From CAWCDJ01 sp963836015 (GTDB taxonomy: Bacteria > Acidobacteriota > Terriglobia > Bryobacterales > Bryobacteraceae): 64,000 nt of DNA. Where the stretch lies: positions 146,034 to 210,033 of the forward strand of contig CAWIIF010000007.1 of the NCBI GenBank assembly GCA_963836015.1, written 5' to 3'. Position numbers and translations under genes: made by a program. Shown one piece after another: positions 51,037-60,600 of the stretch. Each line of letters starts with the position of its first letter. Position 1 is the stretch's first letter. Under the pieces are notes generated by a model, which saw nothing but the letters and a program-made list of their open reading frames with translations, did not search any database and was not told the origin of the DNA.

Positions 51037-51078
51037 AAGCACTCGTACCTGCCGGCGCTGATGACAAACAAGGGAGCG

Positions 51079-52635
51079 TCACGCCTGATCGAGCACGGCC
51101 TCGATGAGCCTGGGACCGGGTTCTCGCATTGCCGCACCGTATTCGCGGATGAATTCGTTCGCTGTTGTGGCGCGCGCTGCTTCAACTCCGAAACCATTGG
51201 CAAGCTTGACCCAGTCGGGCTCCGGGTGCGCCAGGTCGATCATCTTGTCTGCGTGCGGCCCCACTGTGCCCGCGCCAGTCCGCCGCATTTCGATGTCGAG
51301 GATACGGTAACGCCGGTTCGCCAGGATTACAGTTGTGATATCCAGCCGCTCTCGTGCCATGGTCCAGAGCGATTGTAGGGTATACATGGCGCTGCCGTCG
51401 GCCTCGAGCGCGACTACTTTTCGCCCAGGGCAGGCCAGCGCAGCGCCTAACGCCACCGGCAATCCCTGGCCGATCGCGCCACCCGTCACCGGAAGATGAT
51501 CGTGTAATGCAGCGGCTGCCAGGTGCGGCCAGATCTGCTCGCTCGAGGAGACTGTCTCATCGGAGAGGATGACTCCCTCTGGCGCAAGCGCGGCCACGAT
51601 CCTGCCGATCGCGGCCGCGGTGAGGGGCTCGCCTTTCGGGAGATCGGGCCGCAGTGGACCGGAGGTGAACGTCCCTTGCGCCTGCACGCCCAGTTCCTCA
51701 GCCAGCCACTCGAGCGCTCCCGCGCCATCCTGATCCTCGGATGCAAGCACGTCGAAGACGCAGCCGGCCGGCGCCAGAGTGCTTCTCCGACCTGGATAGC
51801 CGAAAAAGGAGACGGGCGGCCGTGCTTCGACAAGAACCAGACGCTCGAATCCGGCCAGCAGCGCCTCTGCGAACTCAGGGAAGTACGGAATGCGCTCGAC
51901 AGCGGGCATGCCACCTCCTCGCGTCAACCTGGCCGCGTACCGATCGGCGAAGACTCTAACCCCGGTCCCGGCGCGCAACTGGTCTGCCGAACGGATGCCG
52001 CGAGCCTGGAGCGCGGAGCCGCTGAGAAGCAGTCCGACGGTCTGGCCCGAACGTAACGCGCACGCGACACTGCGGACCTGCTCGGCGGCCGGCAGTGCTC
52101 GGGACGGCCGGCGCGCGGCGCAGCCAGGCTCTCCGGCCTCGCTCCAGGAGAAATCGGCGGGCACAATCAAGCTCGCCACTCTTCCGGGCGGCCCCAGCGC
52201 GGCCACCACCGCAGCGGAGGCCGCTTCGCCCATAGCGCCGGCGCGCTCCAGCGTCCGCATCCAGCCTGAGACCGGGCGTGCGAAAGCCTCGGTGTCGGCG
52301 GTCAGGGGAGCATCGTGGCCCAGGTGCTGCGTGGAATGCTCGCCGACAATGTTGACTATCGGAGAGCGCGCCTTGCGCGCGTTGTGGAAGTTCGCCAGAG
52401 CATTTGCCAAGCCTGGTCCGAGATGCAGCAGTGTGGCGGCCGGCTTTCCGGTCATACGGGCATACCCGTCCGCCGCACCCGAACAGACCCCCTCGAACAG
52501 ACCGAGGACGCCGCGCATGCGCGGAACCCGGTCGAGCGCGGAGACAAACTGCATCTCGGAGGTCCCCGGGTTCATGAGGCACAGGTCCACTTCGCTGGCC
52601 ACCAGGGTTCTGAGGAGACATTCGGCGCCGTTCAT
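51079..52635 (-). CDS. Thiamine-diphosphate-dependent enzyme (acetolactate-synthase-like)
   Basis: 518 residues, cytoplasmic. The N-terminal pyrimidine-binding domain has the activating Glu in GLFEGVCSGAADGYARM. The C-terminal domain has the diphosphate and Mg site (ALEADGSAMYTLQSLWTMA to ANRRYRILD). The linker domain is short. It belongs with the decarboxylase and acetolactate-synthase-like group (2-oxo-acid decarboxylation or carboligation); the residues that separate subfamilies cannot be decided by eye. No regulatory subunit gene (ilvN type) is adjacent, so a catabolic role is more likely than branched-chain synthesis. It lies 91 bases after aceK on the same strand. Confidence 0.8.
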   Translation of the reverse strand: MNGAECLLRTLVASEVDLCLMNPGTSEMQFVSALDRVPRMRGVLGLFEGVCSGAADGYARMTGKPAATLLHLGPGLANALANFHNARKARSPIVNIVGEHSTQHLGHDAPLTADTEAFARPVSGWMRTLERAGAMGEAASAAVVAALGPPGRVASLIVPADFSWSEAGEPGCAARRPSRALPAAEQVRSVACALRSGQTVGLLLSGSALQARGIRSADQLRAGTGVRVFADRYAARLTRGGGMPAVERIPYFPEFAEALLAGFERLVLVEARPPVSFFGYPGRRSTLAPAGCVFDVLASEDQDGAGALEWLAEELGVQAQGTFTSGPLRPDLPKGEPLTAAAIGRIVAALAPEGVILSDETVSSSEQIWPHLAAAALHDHLPVTGGAIGQGLPVALGAALACPGRKVVALEADGSAMYTLQSLWTMARERLDITTVILANRRYRILDIEMRRTGAGTVGPHADKMIDLAHPEPDWVKLANGFGVEAARATTANEFIREYGAAMREPGPRLIEAVLDQA

Positions 52636-52726
52636 GTCGGATTCTCTTCATCACAACACACGGCCACACTCATTTCAAAACGTCCCCACCGGCGGGGTTG
52701 AGCAATTATGAGGGCGGCCCGAATCC

Positions 52727-54652
52727 TTACGTCGCCGTCCTGGGTGACACTCGGTCACAAACTTCAGGCGCGTTCGACAGGCATCGTTCCTGCGGGTATG
52801 GAACCACATAATGGAATTCACCGGCCGCAAGGCGGCGCTGCACATCCTCCCAGTACCTGGTCGTGAAGAGATCACCGTGCTTCCTGCGGAAATGGTCGCG
52901 GAGGTCGGAAGGCACACCCAAGAATCGCTCCCATTCGTCCACGAGGATATCGAATTCATCCACTGCGAACCACGCGCCGTCGACTTCCGCGTTCCAAAGG
53001 AATTCGTCCTGCTCGGTTGGCATTTGCGGCGTTTCGCGAAAGTGGTATCGAAACAGAGGGCCGAGATCGTCGAAATCAAACAGCGCCACATTGAACCCAT
53101 GCGTCAGTCCGGTATTGAAGGTCAAACCGTAGCAGTCGCCGATAAAGAAGCCCATCCCCGCCAGGTCCTTGATAAAAGTGCCCAATGCGTCGATCGCGCC
53201 TTCGCGCAGCGCCCGGTCCCGCGTCCCGTCAAAGAACGTGTTCAGGGGCTGAACCCTTCTCTGGGCGTATACATGCTTCAGAATGATTCGATCGCCATCG
53301 ATGCGAACAGAACCCGGCGCACTCGCCAGCAGTTCCTGAACCACGCCGTCCTCGAATTGGCGGCGGGGGAAATCGAGATTCCGATAGAGCCATGCATCCA
53401 ACATCAGGCGGCCTCTATTGGTCTCATGCACCCACCGGTACTGATCCATGATCCGCGTTCTCCCGGTCCACCCCGTCTTCGATGAGAAGTCACGAATTAC
53501 CTTGAACACATACGGGAAGGAAGGTGGGGCGAAAACCACCATGGCCATGCCCGCTCGCCCCGGCGTGCGGCTGAATCGCTCCCCGGTTTCCCGCATGTGC
53601 CGCTGCAACCGCTGGTTCAGTGCCACTCGCGCCGGGTGTGTGAACCCCAGAACCGCGCACATGGCCGGATGGCCGCGTTCGGGTGCCAGGGTGTCGAGAA
53701 AGCTGAGGACCTCGCGGTAATTATCGGTATGAACGTGAAACGTGGAGCGGGTAGAGATGAACAGGATATTGCGCATGTCCTCCTTCCCCGTCAGGACCGC
53801 ATCGATTCGGATGCCGGCATCCTCGTTCCTGAGTGCCAGCACTACGGGCAGCCTTCGGCGGCGCGACATGAGTTCCCCCACGAGGTACGCCTCCCGATCG
53901 CGATAGAACACCGGCCTCAGCATCCGCAGATGGCGAGGAGCGCCGCCCGAGATCTGCTTCTCCCACTCATCCAGCAGGCGCGCCGTCACCAGGCCGGCAT
54001 CGCGCTCCGGGTTTTCGAAACGTGCGCGGAATCCGCAATTCCGAAGCATGCGGATTACGGAGCGGCTCATCTGTTTCGGAGTGGCCTCGTAGAGCTCCCA
54101 AACCGGGTGAGGGTTCCAGATGTGCGAATGCTGGGCCAACCCGTCGTCGGCATATTCCACCGGTGTGTCCTTCTGGTCGAAGGCGAGCCGCATCATGGAA
54201 TAGAAGAAGGTGAGCGCAAGGTCGGCCTCATAGTCGTTGAAGACCCGTTCCAGAAAAGCGCGCCTCGCCGCCATCCAAAATCGCCGGTCCAGCAGCCGTT
54301 CGGGCAACAGCCGCTGCATCTTTTGCCAGGTGGCATCCACGGCCGCCCGGTAGAGGCGGACCCGACGCTCCGCGTTCAGCGTCGCCTGGATCCAGGCCCG
54401 CTTTTCGAATATCTCCTGAGCCTCGGCCGTCAGGGAATTGAATGCTGAAAAATACCCGCGATGGCTGTCGGCAATCAGTTCGGCCGCGCGCCGCGCGTCG
54501 GCCCCTTCCTCGATCGAAAGCTCTTCGGCTTCCTGTCCGGCCGGGAACAGACGGCGCCACGCCCGGCGCCGTGCCCGGGCCGCCTTGACCTGGTCCAGCA
54601 CCAGCAGGGGGCTTCTGAAAGCACTCGCGATCCCTCGGGAAAGCGAAGACAT
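52727..54652 (-). CDS. aceK: Isocitrate dehydrogenase kinase/phosphatase
   Basis: 641 residues; E. coli AceK is about 578. AceK phosphorylates and dephosphorylates isocitrate dehydrogenase, steering carbon to the glyoxylate shunt. The family shows in the N-terminal helical regulatory domain (RLLDRRFWMAARRAFLERVFNDYEADLALTFF is split by motif NDYEADLALTFFYSM) and the kinase core: the nucleotide loop MVVFAPPSFPYVFKVIRDF, and GFFIGDCYGLTFNTG followed by DFDDLGPLFRYHFRETP. The extra length is mostly N- and C-terminal. No aceA or aceB gene is near. Start ATG at 54652; no better internal start was seen. Confidence 0.9.
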   Translation of the reverse strand: MSSLSRGIASAFRSPLLVLDQVKAARARRRAWRRLFPAGQEAEELSIEEGADARRAAELIADSHRGYFSAFNSLTAEAQEIFEKRAWIQATLNAERRVRLYRAAVDATWQKMQRLLPERLLDRRFWMAARRAFLERVFNDYEADLALTFFYSMMRLAFDQKDTPVEYADDGLAQHSHIWNPHPVWELYEATPKQMSRSVIRMLRNCGFRARFENPERDAGLVTARLLDEWEKQISGGAPRHLRMLRPVFYRDREAYLVGELMSRRRRLPVVLALRNEDAGIRIDAVLTGKEDMRNILFISTRSTFHVHTDNYREVLSFLDTLAPERGHPAMCAVLGFTHPARVALNQRLQRHMRETGERFSRTPGRAGMAMVVFAPPSFPYVFKVIRDFSSKTGWTGRTRIMDQYRWVHETNRGRLMLDAWLYRNLDFPRRQFEDGVVQELLASAPGSVRIDGDRIILKHVYAQRRVQPLNTFFDGTRDRALREGAIDALGTFIKDLAGMGFFIGDCYGLTFNTGLTHGFNVALFDFDDLGPLFRYHFRETPQMPTEQDEFLWNAEVDGAWFAVDEFDILVDEWERFLGVPSDLRDHFRRKHGDLFTTRYWEDVQRRLAAGEFHYVVPYPQERCLSNAPEVCDRVSPRTAT

Positions 54653-54666
54653 AAACAGAAATTAGT

Positions 54667-55653
54667 TCAACCCATCCACTGGGGATTGGCTGCCGTTCCG
54701 TCGAACCGCGCAGAGGTCTTGAACAGTTCGTACCTACCCGAGAGCGCCGCATCCCTGGTGCGCGCCATCAAAGCTGACAGCTGTTGCGAGGTCAGGGGTT
54801 TAAATGTGCGCGCTGCCTCAAACGCCTGATCGAGCCGCTCCATGGTCTCGCAGCCATTGATGACCACGGATGTGGGTAGGCTCAGGGCGAAATGCAGGCA
54901 CTCGATTCCCGTGGCGATACCGTTCTTTGGGATGGCGGAGTCTGCCATTGGCTTCATGCCTAGCACCCCGATACCTTGCTCCACCAGTTTCGGTACCACC
55001 TGATGAGAGAAGCTACGGAACTGGGCGTCGAGAATGTTGAGCGGCATCTGGGCCGTATCGAAGTGGAAGCTGTTCTGCGCCGCCACCTCCAACATGCGCA
55101 GGTGCACCACGGGGTCCTTGTGGCCGGTGAATCCGATGTAGCGAATCTTGCCGGCCTTCTTTGCCGCCAGCAACGCTTCCAGCGGCCCATCCGGCGCAAA
55201 GAAGCGGTCGGGGTCTTCCATGCGGATATTCTCGTGATACTGCATCAGGTCGATGTGGTCGGTTTCAAGGCGCTGCAGTGATTCATCGATCTGCTTCGCG
55301 GTCGCCGCCCTCGTGCGGCCGTCAAATTTCGTCATCAGGAAGGCTTTCTGCCGGTAGCCGTCGCGCAGGGCGTGCCCCATCCACACTTCACTCTTGCCGT
55401 TGTGATAATCCCAGCAGTTGTCCATGAAGTTGATGCCACGGTCGATCGCGGAGCGGACAATTCGGATGCCGTCCTTCTCATCCTGCGGACGCCCGATGTG
55501 GTGCCCGCCAAGTCCGATGGCCGAGACCCGCTCACCGGTCTTGCCGAGCGTGCGATAGATCATGTCGCCGGACCGGGTCTGCCCATTGAGTATTCCTGCC
55601 GCCAAGGTTGCCATTATGGCTTCCAGAAATTCACGACGTTCGGGTTGCGCCAT
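54667..55653 (-). CDS. Aldo/keto reductase with twin-arginine-like start
   Basis: 328 residues from the ATG at 55653; an in-frame start at 55743 would add an unlikely basic extension. The first 27 residues (PERREFLEAIMATLAAGI) resemble a Tat signal. The aldo/keto reductase tetrad is present: Asp and Tyr in NFMDNCWDYHNG, Lys in LMTKFDGR, His in DLMQYHENI. The NADPH-binding part includes GVLGMKPMADSA. It should reduce carbonyls of sugars or related compounds. It ends 15 bases before aceK begins. It is divergent from the GH2 gene at 55836. Confidence 0.88.
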   Translation of the reverse strand: MAQPERREFLEAIMATLAAGILNGQTRSGDMIYRTLGKTGERVSAIGLGGHHIGRPQDEKDGIRIVRSAIDRGINFMDNCWDYHNGKSEVWMGHALRDGYRQKAFLMTKFDGRTRAATAKQIDESLQRLETDHIDLMQYHENIRMEDPDRFFAPDGPLEALLAAKKAGKIRYIGFTGHKDPVVHLRMLEVAAQNSFHFDTAQMPLNILDAQFRSFSHQVVPKLVEQGIGVLGMKPMADSAIPKNGIATGIECLHFALSLPTSVVINGCETMERLDQAFEAARTFKPLTSQQLSALMARTRDAALSGRYELFKTSARFDGTAANPQWMG

Positions 55654-55835
55654 GGCCGAATAGTAGCACCGGCGGGGTCCGTGCGGGGTGACGCGAAGGA
55701 ACTGAACGGCTCTCAGTACGCCCATGGGGACCGATCCCGACATTCACTTGCTGGACATTCATTCAGAGAAACAAATCTCTTTATAGATTAAAATAATCGA
55801 AGGCGCCGCAGTATCAGACAAGGAAATCCTGGTTC

Positions 55836-58718
55836 ATGAGGGCAACTCAGACTTCTTCGATGCGAATCATGTGGTTGGCCGGATTCCTGGCGATTGCGGG
55901 AAGTTCGACGGCCAAGGAACAGAGCGCGGTGGTGATCTCCACGGGCTGGCTTATGCAGGACGTGGCGCACGTGACCCAATCGGGCGACGTTATTTCGAAA
56001 GTTGGGTACTCCCCGCGGATCTACAAGATCAAACCATACGTCCCGCCTCCGACGGCCGGCGCCAATTTGCCTGCTGCGGCGAAGGTGCCTGACGAAGTGC
56101 GATTCTACAATGGGCCGCGGGTGCAAGGGGTCGTGGTGTGGCCGGTCGATCCGCAGACAAATCGGCCGAGTCACTCGTCGAAGTGGGCGCAGGCGCCCGG
56201 CCCGTCGTCGCCCGACTGGTATCGCGCAACCGTCCCCGGAACCGTCCTCACTACGCTTGTGAACAACAATATCTACCCCGAACCGACTTACGGGGAGAAC
56301 AACCGGCCCAACACTATTCCCGAAAGCCTGTGCCGTACCTCCTATTGGTATCGAACCGAGTTCAACGTGCCGGCGGACTATGCCGGCCGGCAAATCTGGC
56401 TCAATTTTGAAGGAGTCAATTACATCGCCGACGTGTGGGTGAACGGGAAGAAAGTGGGGACGATCAAAGGGGCATTCATCCGAGGCATTTTCAATGTGAC
56501 GGCCTTGGTCAAGCCCGGGAAGAAGGCGGCGCTGGCAGTGCGGATCGCGCCGCCGCCGCATCCTGGCGATCCGTGGGAAAAAACGATCGCCAACGAGCGC
56601 GGCCCCAACGGGGGCGGAGTGGACGGGCCGTTGGGACAGGACGGACCTACTTTCGTTGCCTCCATCGGGTGGGACTGGGTGCCTGGTGTTCGCGATCGGC
56701 AGATCGGCATCTGGCAGAAAGTAACCCTCTCGGCTACCGGTCCGGTGCGCCTCCAGGATCCCTACGTCACAACCGACCTGCCACTGCCGCGCACCGATTC
56801 GGCAGAGGTTTCGATCGAGGTGACCGTCAACAACGCCTCAAACGCGCCCCAGACGGGCAGTGTGTCGGGCAAGTTGGGCGAAATCGCTTTCCGCTCCTCG
56901 TCCGTCATGCTCGCGCCCCACTCTTCCCGGATTCTCAAACTGAATCCTCGAAATACGCCGCAGTTGCGTGTGGTGAATCCGAAGCTCTGGTGGCCTAACG
57001 GCTTCGGTGAGCCAAATCTATATCATCTGCACCTGAGCTTCGACATGAACGGCGTCACGTCGGATGTGACCGATCTTAACATCGGGATTCGCAAAGTGAC
57101 GTATTTCGTCGAAGGTTCCAGGAATCTGACACTATCGGTGAATGGCGCGCGCGTTTTCGCAAAGGGCGGCAACTGGGGGATGGATGAGGTTCTGAAACGC
57201 ATCCCGCGCCGGCGTCTGGAGGCACAGGTCAGGTTGCACAAAGCCGCCAACTATACGATTCTGCGAAACTGGGTTGGCCAGAGCACATCGGAGGACCTTT
57301 ATGATTTATGCGATCGGTACGGGATCATGGTGTGGGACGAGTTCTTCCAGGCCAACCCGGCGAATGGCTTGAATCCGCTGGATGCGCCGTTGTATCTGTC
57401 GAATGTTCGCGACAAGGTGCTGCGTTTCCGGAATCATCCGTCGATCGTGGTCTATTGCGGGCGCAACGAAGGCGCCCCGCCGCCCGAAATCGATCGGGGA
57501 ATCGCCGAGATCATCAGGGAACTCGATCAGAGCCGGTACTATCAATCCAGTTCGACGGCGGGGAACGGCGTTGTCTCGGGTGGTGGCGGCTACAACTGGC
57601 GCGAGCCGCGCCTGTTTTATGGATACTATCCGGCATTCAATACCGAGGTCGGGAGCGCCTCGATTCCCACGCTGGAAGCAATTCAATCCTGGATGCCCGA
57701 GAAAGATCTCTTCGATCTCAATTTTCCCAACGACACCTGGGCGGAGCGTTGCCTGGTCAGCGGAAACGGCAATCCCGCCGACAAACCGTTTCAGGCGATC
57801 CTCGCAAAGCGTTACGGTCCCTATAAGACGGTAGCCGACTTCGTCCGTAAATCACAACTTGCCGACTATGAAGCGTTTCGCGCGATGTACGAAGCCCGCA
57901 TGTCTCGCCTGTTCGATCCCACCACGGCAATCATCACATGGATGAGCAATCCCGCTCAGCCGAGCTTCGTCTGGCAGATTTACGATTATTCGCTGGAGCC
58001 GTTTGGATCGTTTTTCGGAGTTCAAAAAGCGAGTGAGCCGGTCCACATCATGATGACACAGGATGATTTCAGGATCATGCTGGTCAACCATACGCCCTCA
58101 CCGCTGAAGGACATGAAATACCGTGTTCGGATCTTCAATCTCGATGGAAGCGTCAAACTTGACGAAACAGCGCCCGTGCCGACGGCGCCGGCATCCCACG
58201 CGTTGGAACTGAGAGTGCTGCCAACGCCTGACGGCTTGTCGTCAGTTCATTTTGTGAACCTGGACTTGCTCGATGCCGGCGGCAAGGTGGTTTCCAACAA
58301 TTTCTATTGGAAGGAAACGGCCCAGGACGATTTGACGGCGCTTGACGCGATCCCCGATGTAGAGTTGCAGGGACGCATTATCCGTCGCGATGCGCGTGGC
58401 AAGTGCCTGCTCGACGTGACGCTATCCAATCCAACTCGGAGCATTGCGGTGATGGCGCATCTGCAGCTTCGCAGGCAGGGTACCAATCAGCGGGTGTTGC
58501 CGGTTTACTATTCCGAGAACTATGTGGCATTGCTTCCGGAAGAGAGCCGGACAATTACGATCGAGGCAGCGTCGGAAGACCTCGGTGGAGCCCGGCCTCT
58601 CGTCGTTGTGGACGGCTGGAACGTCAGAGTTCACGCGATGGATTTCGCCGGCCACGGCGGCGCTCGAATCGCCACGAATAACAATGCCTACGTTTTGCGT
58701 CCGCAGGCGCGAAACTGA
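55836..58718 (+). CDS. Glycoside hydrolase family 2, exo-beta-glucosaminidase/mannosidase-like
   Basis: 960 residues with a signal peptide (MWLAGFLAIAGSSTAKEQ); an ATG at 55860 is an alternative start. Domains in order are a GH2 sugar-binding sandwich (WYRTEFNVPADYAGRQIWL, ADVWVNGKKVG), Ig-like domains, and the TIM barrel. The acid/base is Glu545 (CGRNEG) and the probable nucleophile Glu604 (FNTEVGS). C-terminal Ig-like domains follow. Closest in pattern to exo-beta-D-glucosaminidases of the CsxA type. It works in the periplasm or outside, releasing terminal beta-linked sugars. It is divergent from the aldo/keto reductase, and no transporter is adjacent. Confidence 0.9.
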   Translation: MRATQTSSMRIMWLAGFLAIAGSSTAKEQSAVVISTGWLMQDVAHVTQSGDVISKVGYSPRIYKIKPYVPPPTAGANLPAAAKVPDEVRFYNGPRVQGVVVWPVDPQTNRPSHSSKWAQAPGPSSPDWYRATVPGTVLTTLVNNNIYPEPTYGENNRPNTIPESLCRTSYWYRTEFNVPADYAGRQIWLNFEGVNYIADVWVNGKKVGTIKGAFIRGIFNVTALVKPGKKAALAVRIAPPPHPGDPWEKTIANERGPNGGGVDGPLGQDGPTFVASIGWDWVPGVRDRQIGIWQKVTLSATGPVRLQDPYVTTDLPLPRTDSAEVSIEVTVNNASNAPQTGSVSGKLGEIAFRSSSVMLAPHSSRILKLNPRNTPQLRVVNPKLWWPNGFGEPNLYHLHLSFDMNGVTSDVTDLNIGIRKVTYFVEGSRNLTLSVNGARVFAKGGNWGMDEVLKRIPRRRLEAQVRLHKAANYTILRNWVGQSTSEDLYDLCDRYGIMVWDEFFQANPANGLNPLDAPLYLSNVRDKVLRFRNHPSIVVYCGRNEGAPPPEIDRGIAEIIRELDQSRYYQSSSTAGNGVVSGGGGYNWREPRLFYGYYPAFNTEVGSASIPTLEAIQSWMPEKDLFDLNFPNDTWAERCLVSGNGNPADKPFQAILAKRYGPYKTVADFVRKSQLADYEAFRAMYEARMSRLFDPTTAIITWMSNPAQPSFVWQIYDYSLEPFGSFFGVQKASEPVHIMMTQDDFRIMLVNHTPSPLKDMKYRVRIFNLDGSVKLDETAPVPTAPASHALELRVLPTPDGLSSVHFVNLDLLDAGGKVVSNNFYWKETAQDDLTALDAIPDVELQGRIIRRDARGKCLLDVTLSNPTRSIAVMAHLQLRRQGTNQRVLPVYYSENYVALLPEESRTITIEAASEDLGGARPLVVVDGWNVRVHAMDFAGHGGARIATNNNAYVLRPQARN

Positions 58719-58748
58719 TCTGAGCGCACAAAAGACCGCGAGTTGCGA

Positions 58749-58784
58749 TTGACAATAGGGCAATCGTGCCCTAATGTACGATTG
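58749..58784 (+). promoter_or_regulatory. Promoter with overlapping inverted repeats
   Basis: TTGACA (58749-58754), 17 bases, TAATGT (58772-58777). The spacer carries AGGGCA-ATCG-TGCCCT (58757-58772), a perfect palindrome. A second perfect repeat, CAATCGT (58761-58767) with ACGATTG (58778-58784), straddles the -10. They overlap, which suggests competing regulator sites or a cruciform. This should drive the 58844 gene and perhaps the genes to 63878. Confidence 0.6.
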
Positions 58785-58843
58785 AGGCGCATCCGTGCGT
58801 CCAGCGTCCGGTGCCGGATGCGCGAGGCCGGAGGTCCAGAACC

Positions 58844-60205
58844 ATGGCCGCTCTGAAAGAAGCCGCGGCCCCCAAGCGTTTCCACGTCGTGCTGGTGCCA
58901 GGGTTCGGCGGCTTTGACGCGCTCGGTAAAGTCGAATACTACGCAGGGGTCACCCGCCTGTTTCACGCGTGGAAGGCCGAAGAGCCAGTTGTCCTCCACT
59001 ATTTCGACAACTATCCTACCGCCGCCGTAGTCACTCGGGCCGCGCGGTTGTGTAGCTACCTCGCGAAGCGAATTGTGCGCGGAGAAATTCTGAAAGGGGA
59101 CGACCTCATCCTGGTCGGCCATTCGACCGGAGGGCTCGATATCCGCCAGCTTGTGTCCGCCTTGCACGATCCCGCTAACGACCCGGTCCACGCTGACGGC
59201 GGAGTACCCGTAAGCGCCGGCGACATTCTCGACTGCCTGCGGCGAGTCGTCTTCCTGTCCGTCCCGCACTGGGGGACCAACATCGCCGATTGGGTGCGGT
59301 CACACCCGATCTACCGCAAGGCGGTGATCGCGGAGATGGAGGCCGCGTTCGCGGGTTCGCAGTTCTACCTGCTCGACGAGATCGAAGAGCGGATTGCCGG
59401 CGGCGCTGCCCGGCTAACCGGCGCTGAAGTGTTTCTGGCAGTCCAGGACACCCTGACCGAGGCCAACGAACGCTTTGGCGATCCCGGCTCGCTACGCACC
59501 GCGGAGGCGCTCGAGTCCGCCTCTGAGGTCGAACTCTATCTGCGCCACATGGCTTCGGATTTCCACGTGATCGACGATCTTGCCTCCCAACCGCCGGTAG
59601 TCGGACCACGAAGCCCGGCCCAGTTCAACGAAGCGGACCGGCGTCGGGAGTGGAAGCGGTGGGAGCGTATCGAGGTACTCTCTTACGCCACGATTGCCGA
59701 TTGCCCCTTCCGCTTTGAGCCGGGAAGCTCCGCACCCGTTTGGGACCTCGGCAATCTATCCACTTATCCCGAGATCGCAAAAGATGCCCAACGCAGCTCC
59801 GGCACCGATCTGGCGTATCGTGTGTGTTACCGTGCGTGCGCCGGCGGACCGTTCCGGCACCCGGCGTCGGGCGGCAAAGTAACCCGCCGACTTGGCGAAG
59901 CGCCGCCGCGCCCCATCGAGCTTTGGGATAACGACGGGATTGTCAATACGCTTTCCATGCTGTGGCCGCAGGGCGACAACTTGCTGGTACCAAGCGACCA
60001 TCTGGATATCGTGGGGCACTATCATCTGACCGAGGCGCGGCCTGCTGGAGGCCGCCGCTACCGGTCGTACGACCCGCTGAAATCCGCGCCACAATTCAGC
60101 GACCGGATGTTCGCCGAGGTTTGGAGCGGGATCTTCGATTTCGCCATATCGAAACCGGGCCGGACTGCTGCCAGGGAAGCGGCATTCGTTGGATGCACTG
60201 GTTAG
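58844..60205 (+). CDS. Alpha/beta-hydrolase, lipase-like
   Basis: 453 residues from the ATG at 58844, which has GGAGG 9 bases upstream. The hydrolase core is at the start: VVLVPGFGGFDAL (oxyanion region) and the nucleophile elbow GHSTGG with Ser94. A probable acid and His come late, in ELWDNDGIVNTLS and LVPSDHLDIVGHYH, as in bacterial triacylglycerol-lipase-like proteins. Between them lies an extended lid-like insert. There is no signal peptide. The substrate could be a lipid or ester. It is the first gene after the 58749 promoter, with three further plus-strand genes at gaps of 84, 38 and 32 bases. Confidence 0.78.
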   Translation: MAALKEAAAPKRFHVVLVPGFGGFDALGKVEYYAGVTRLFHAWKAEEPVVLHYFDNYPTAAVVTRAARLCSYLAKRIVRGEILKGDDLILVGHSTGGLDIRQLVSALHDPANDPVHADGGVPVSAGDILDCLRRVVFLSVPHWGTNIADWVRSHPIYRKAVIAEMEAAFAGSQFYLLDEIEERIAGGAARLTGAEVFLAVQDTLTEANERFGDPGSLRTAEALESASEVELYLRHMASDFHVIDDLASQPPVVGPRSPAQFNEADRRREWKRWERIEVLSYATIADCPFRFEPGSSAPVWDLGNLSTYPEIAKDAQRSSGTDLAYRVCYRACAGGPFRHPASGGKVTRRLGEAPPRPIELWDNDGIVNTLSMLWPQGDNLLVPSDHLDIVGHYHLTEARPAGGRRYRSYDPLKSAPQFSDRMFAEVWSGIFDFAISKPGRTAAREAAFVGCTG

Positions 60206-60289
60206 AAGCCTGACTTTCCGATGCCCACGTCCATTCTTACGGGAGCCCACGCTAATTCGTGGGAGAATATTAGGTCAGACAGGTACGAT

Positions 60290-60562
60290 ATGCCGATGAG
60301 AACGGCAGACCAGCGACGGATCTACATGAATCCGCTGGTGATTGCTGCCTTGGCGGGAATGCTCGTGTGGCTTGCCGACCAGCCTACCGTCCCCGGATAC
60401 AACCCTCTTGTGGCGATGTTCTGGGATCCGGGCGTGGGAAATATGCCTTTGTGGGATTTCCTGGTGCTCTTGTTTTCGTGGTTCATCACGACGTTATTCG
60501 TTCATTTCGTACTGTTCACGTTTCAAAAGGTCCGCGGGAGAAGCCGCCCGCAGACGGGCTGA
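60290..60562 (+). CDS. Small membrane protein
   Basis: About 90 residues from the ATG at 60290; a start at 60221 is also open. There are two hydrophobic helices (NPLVIAALAGMLVWLAD and LWDFLVLLFSWFITTLFVHFVLFTF) with a WDPGVGNMPLWD loop between, and a basic C-terminus (QKVRGRSRPQTG). I do not recognise the family. Topology should be both ends in the cytoplasm. It lies between the lipase-like and DXS-like genes with short gaps. Confidence 0.6.
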   Translation: MPMRTADQRRIYMNPLVIAALAGMLVWLADQPTVPGYNPLVAMFWDPGVGNMPLWDFLVLLFSWFITTLFVHFVLFTFQKVRGRSRPQTG

Positions 60563-60600
60563 AGCCAAATTAGATGGGCTAAGACCAGGTTCATATCGAC

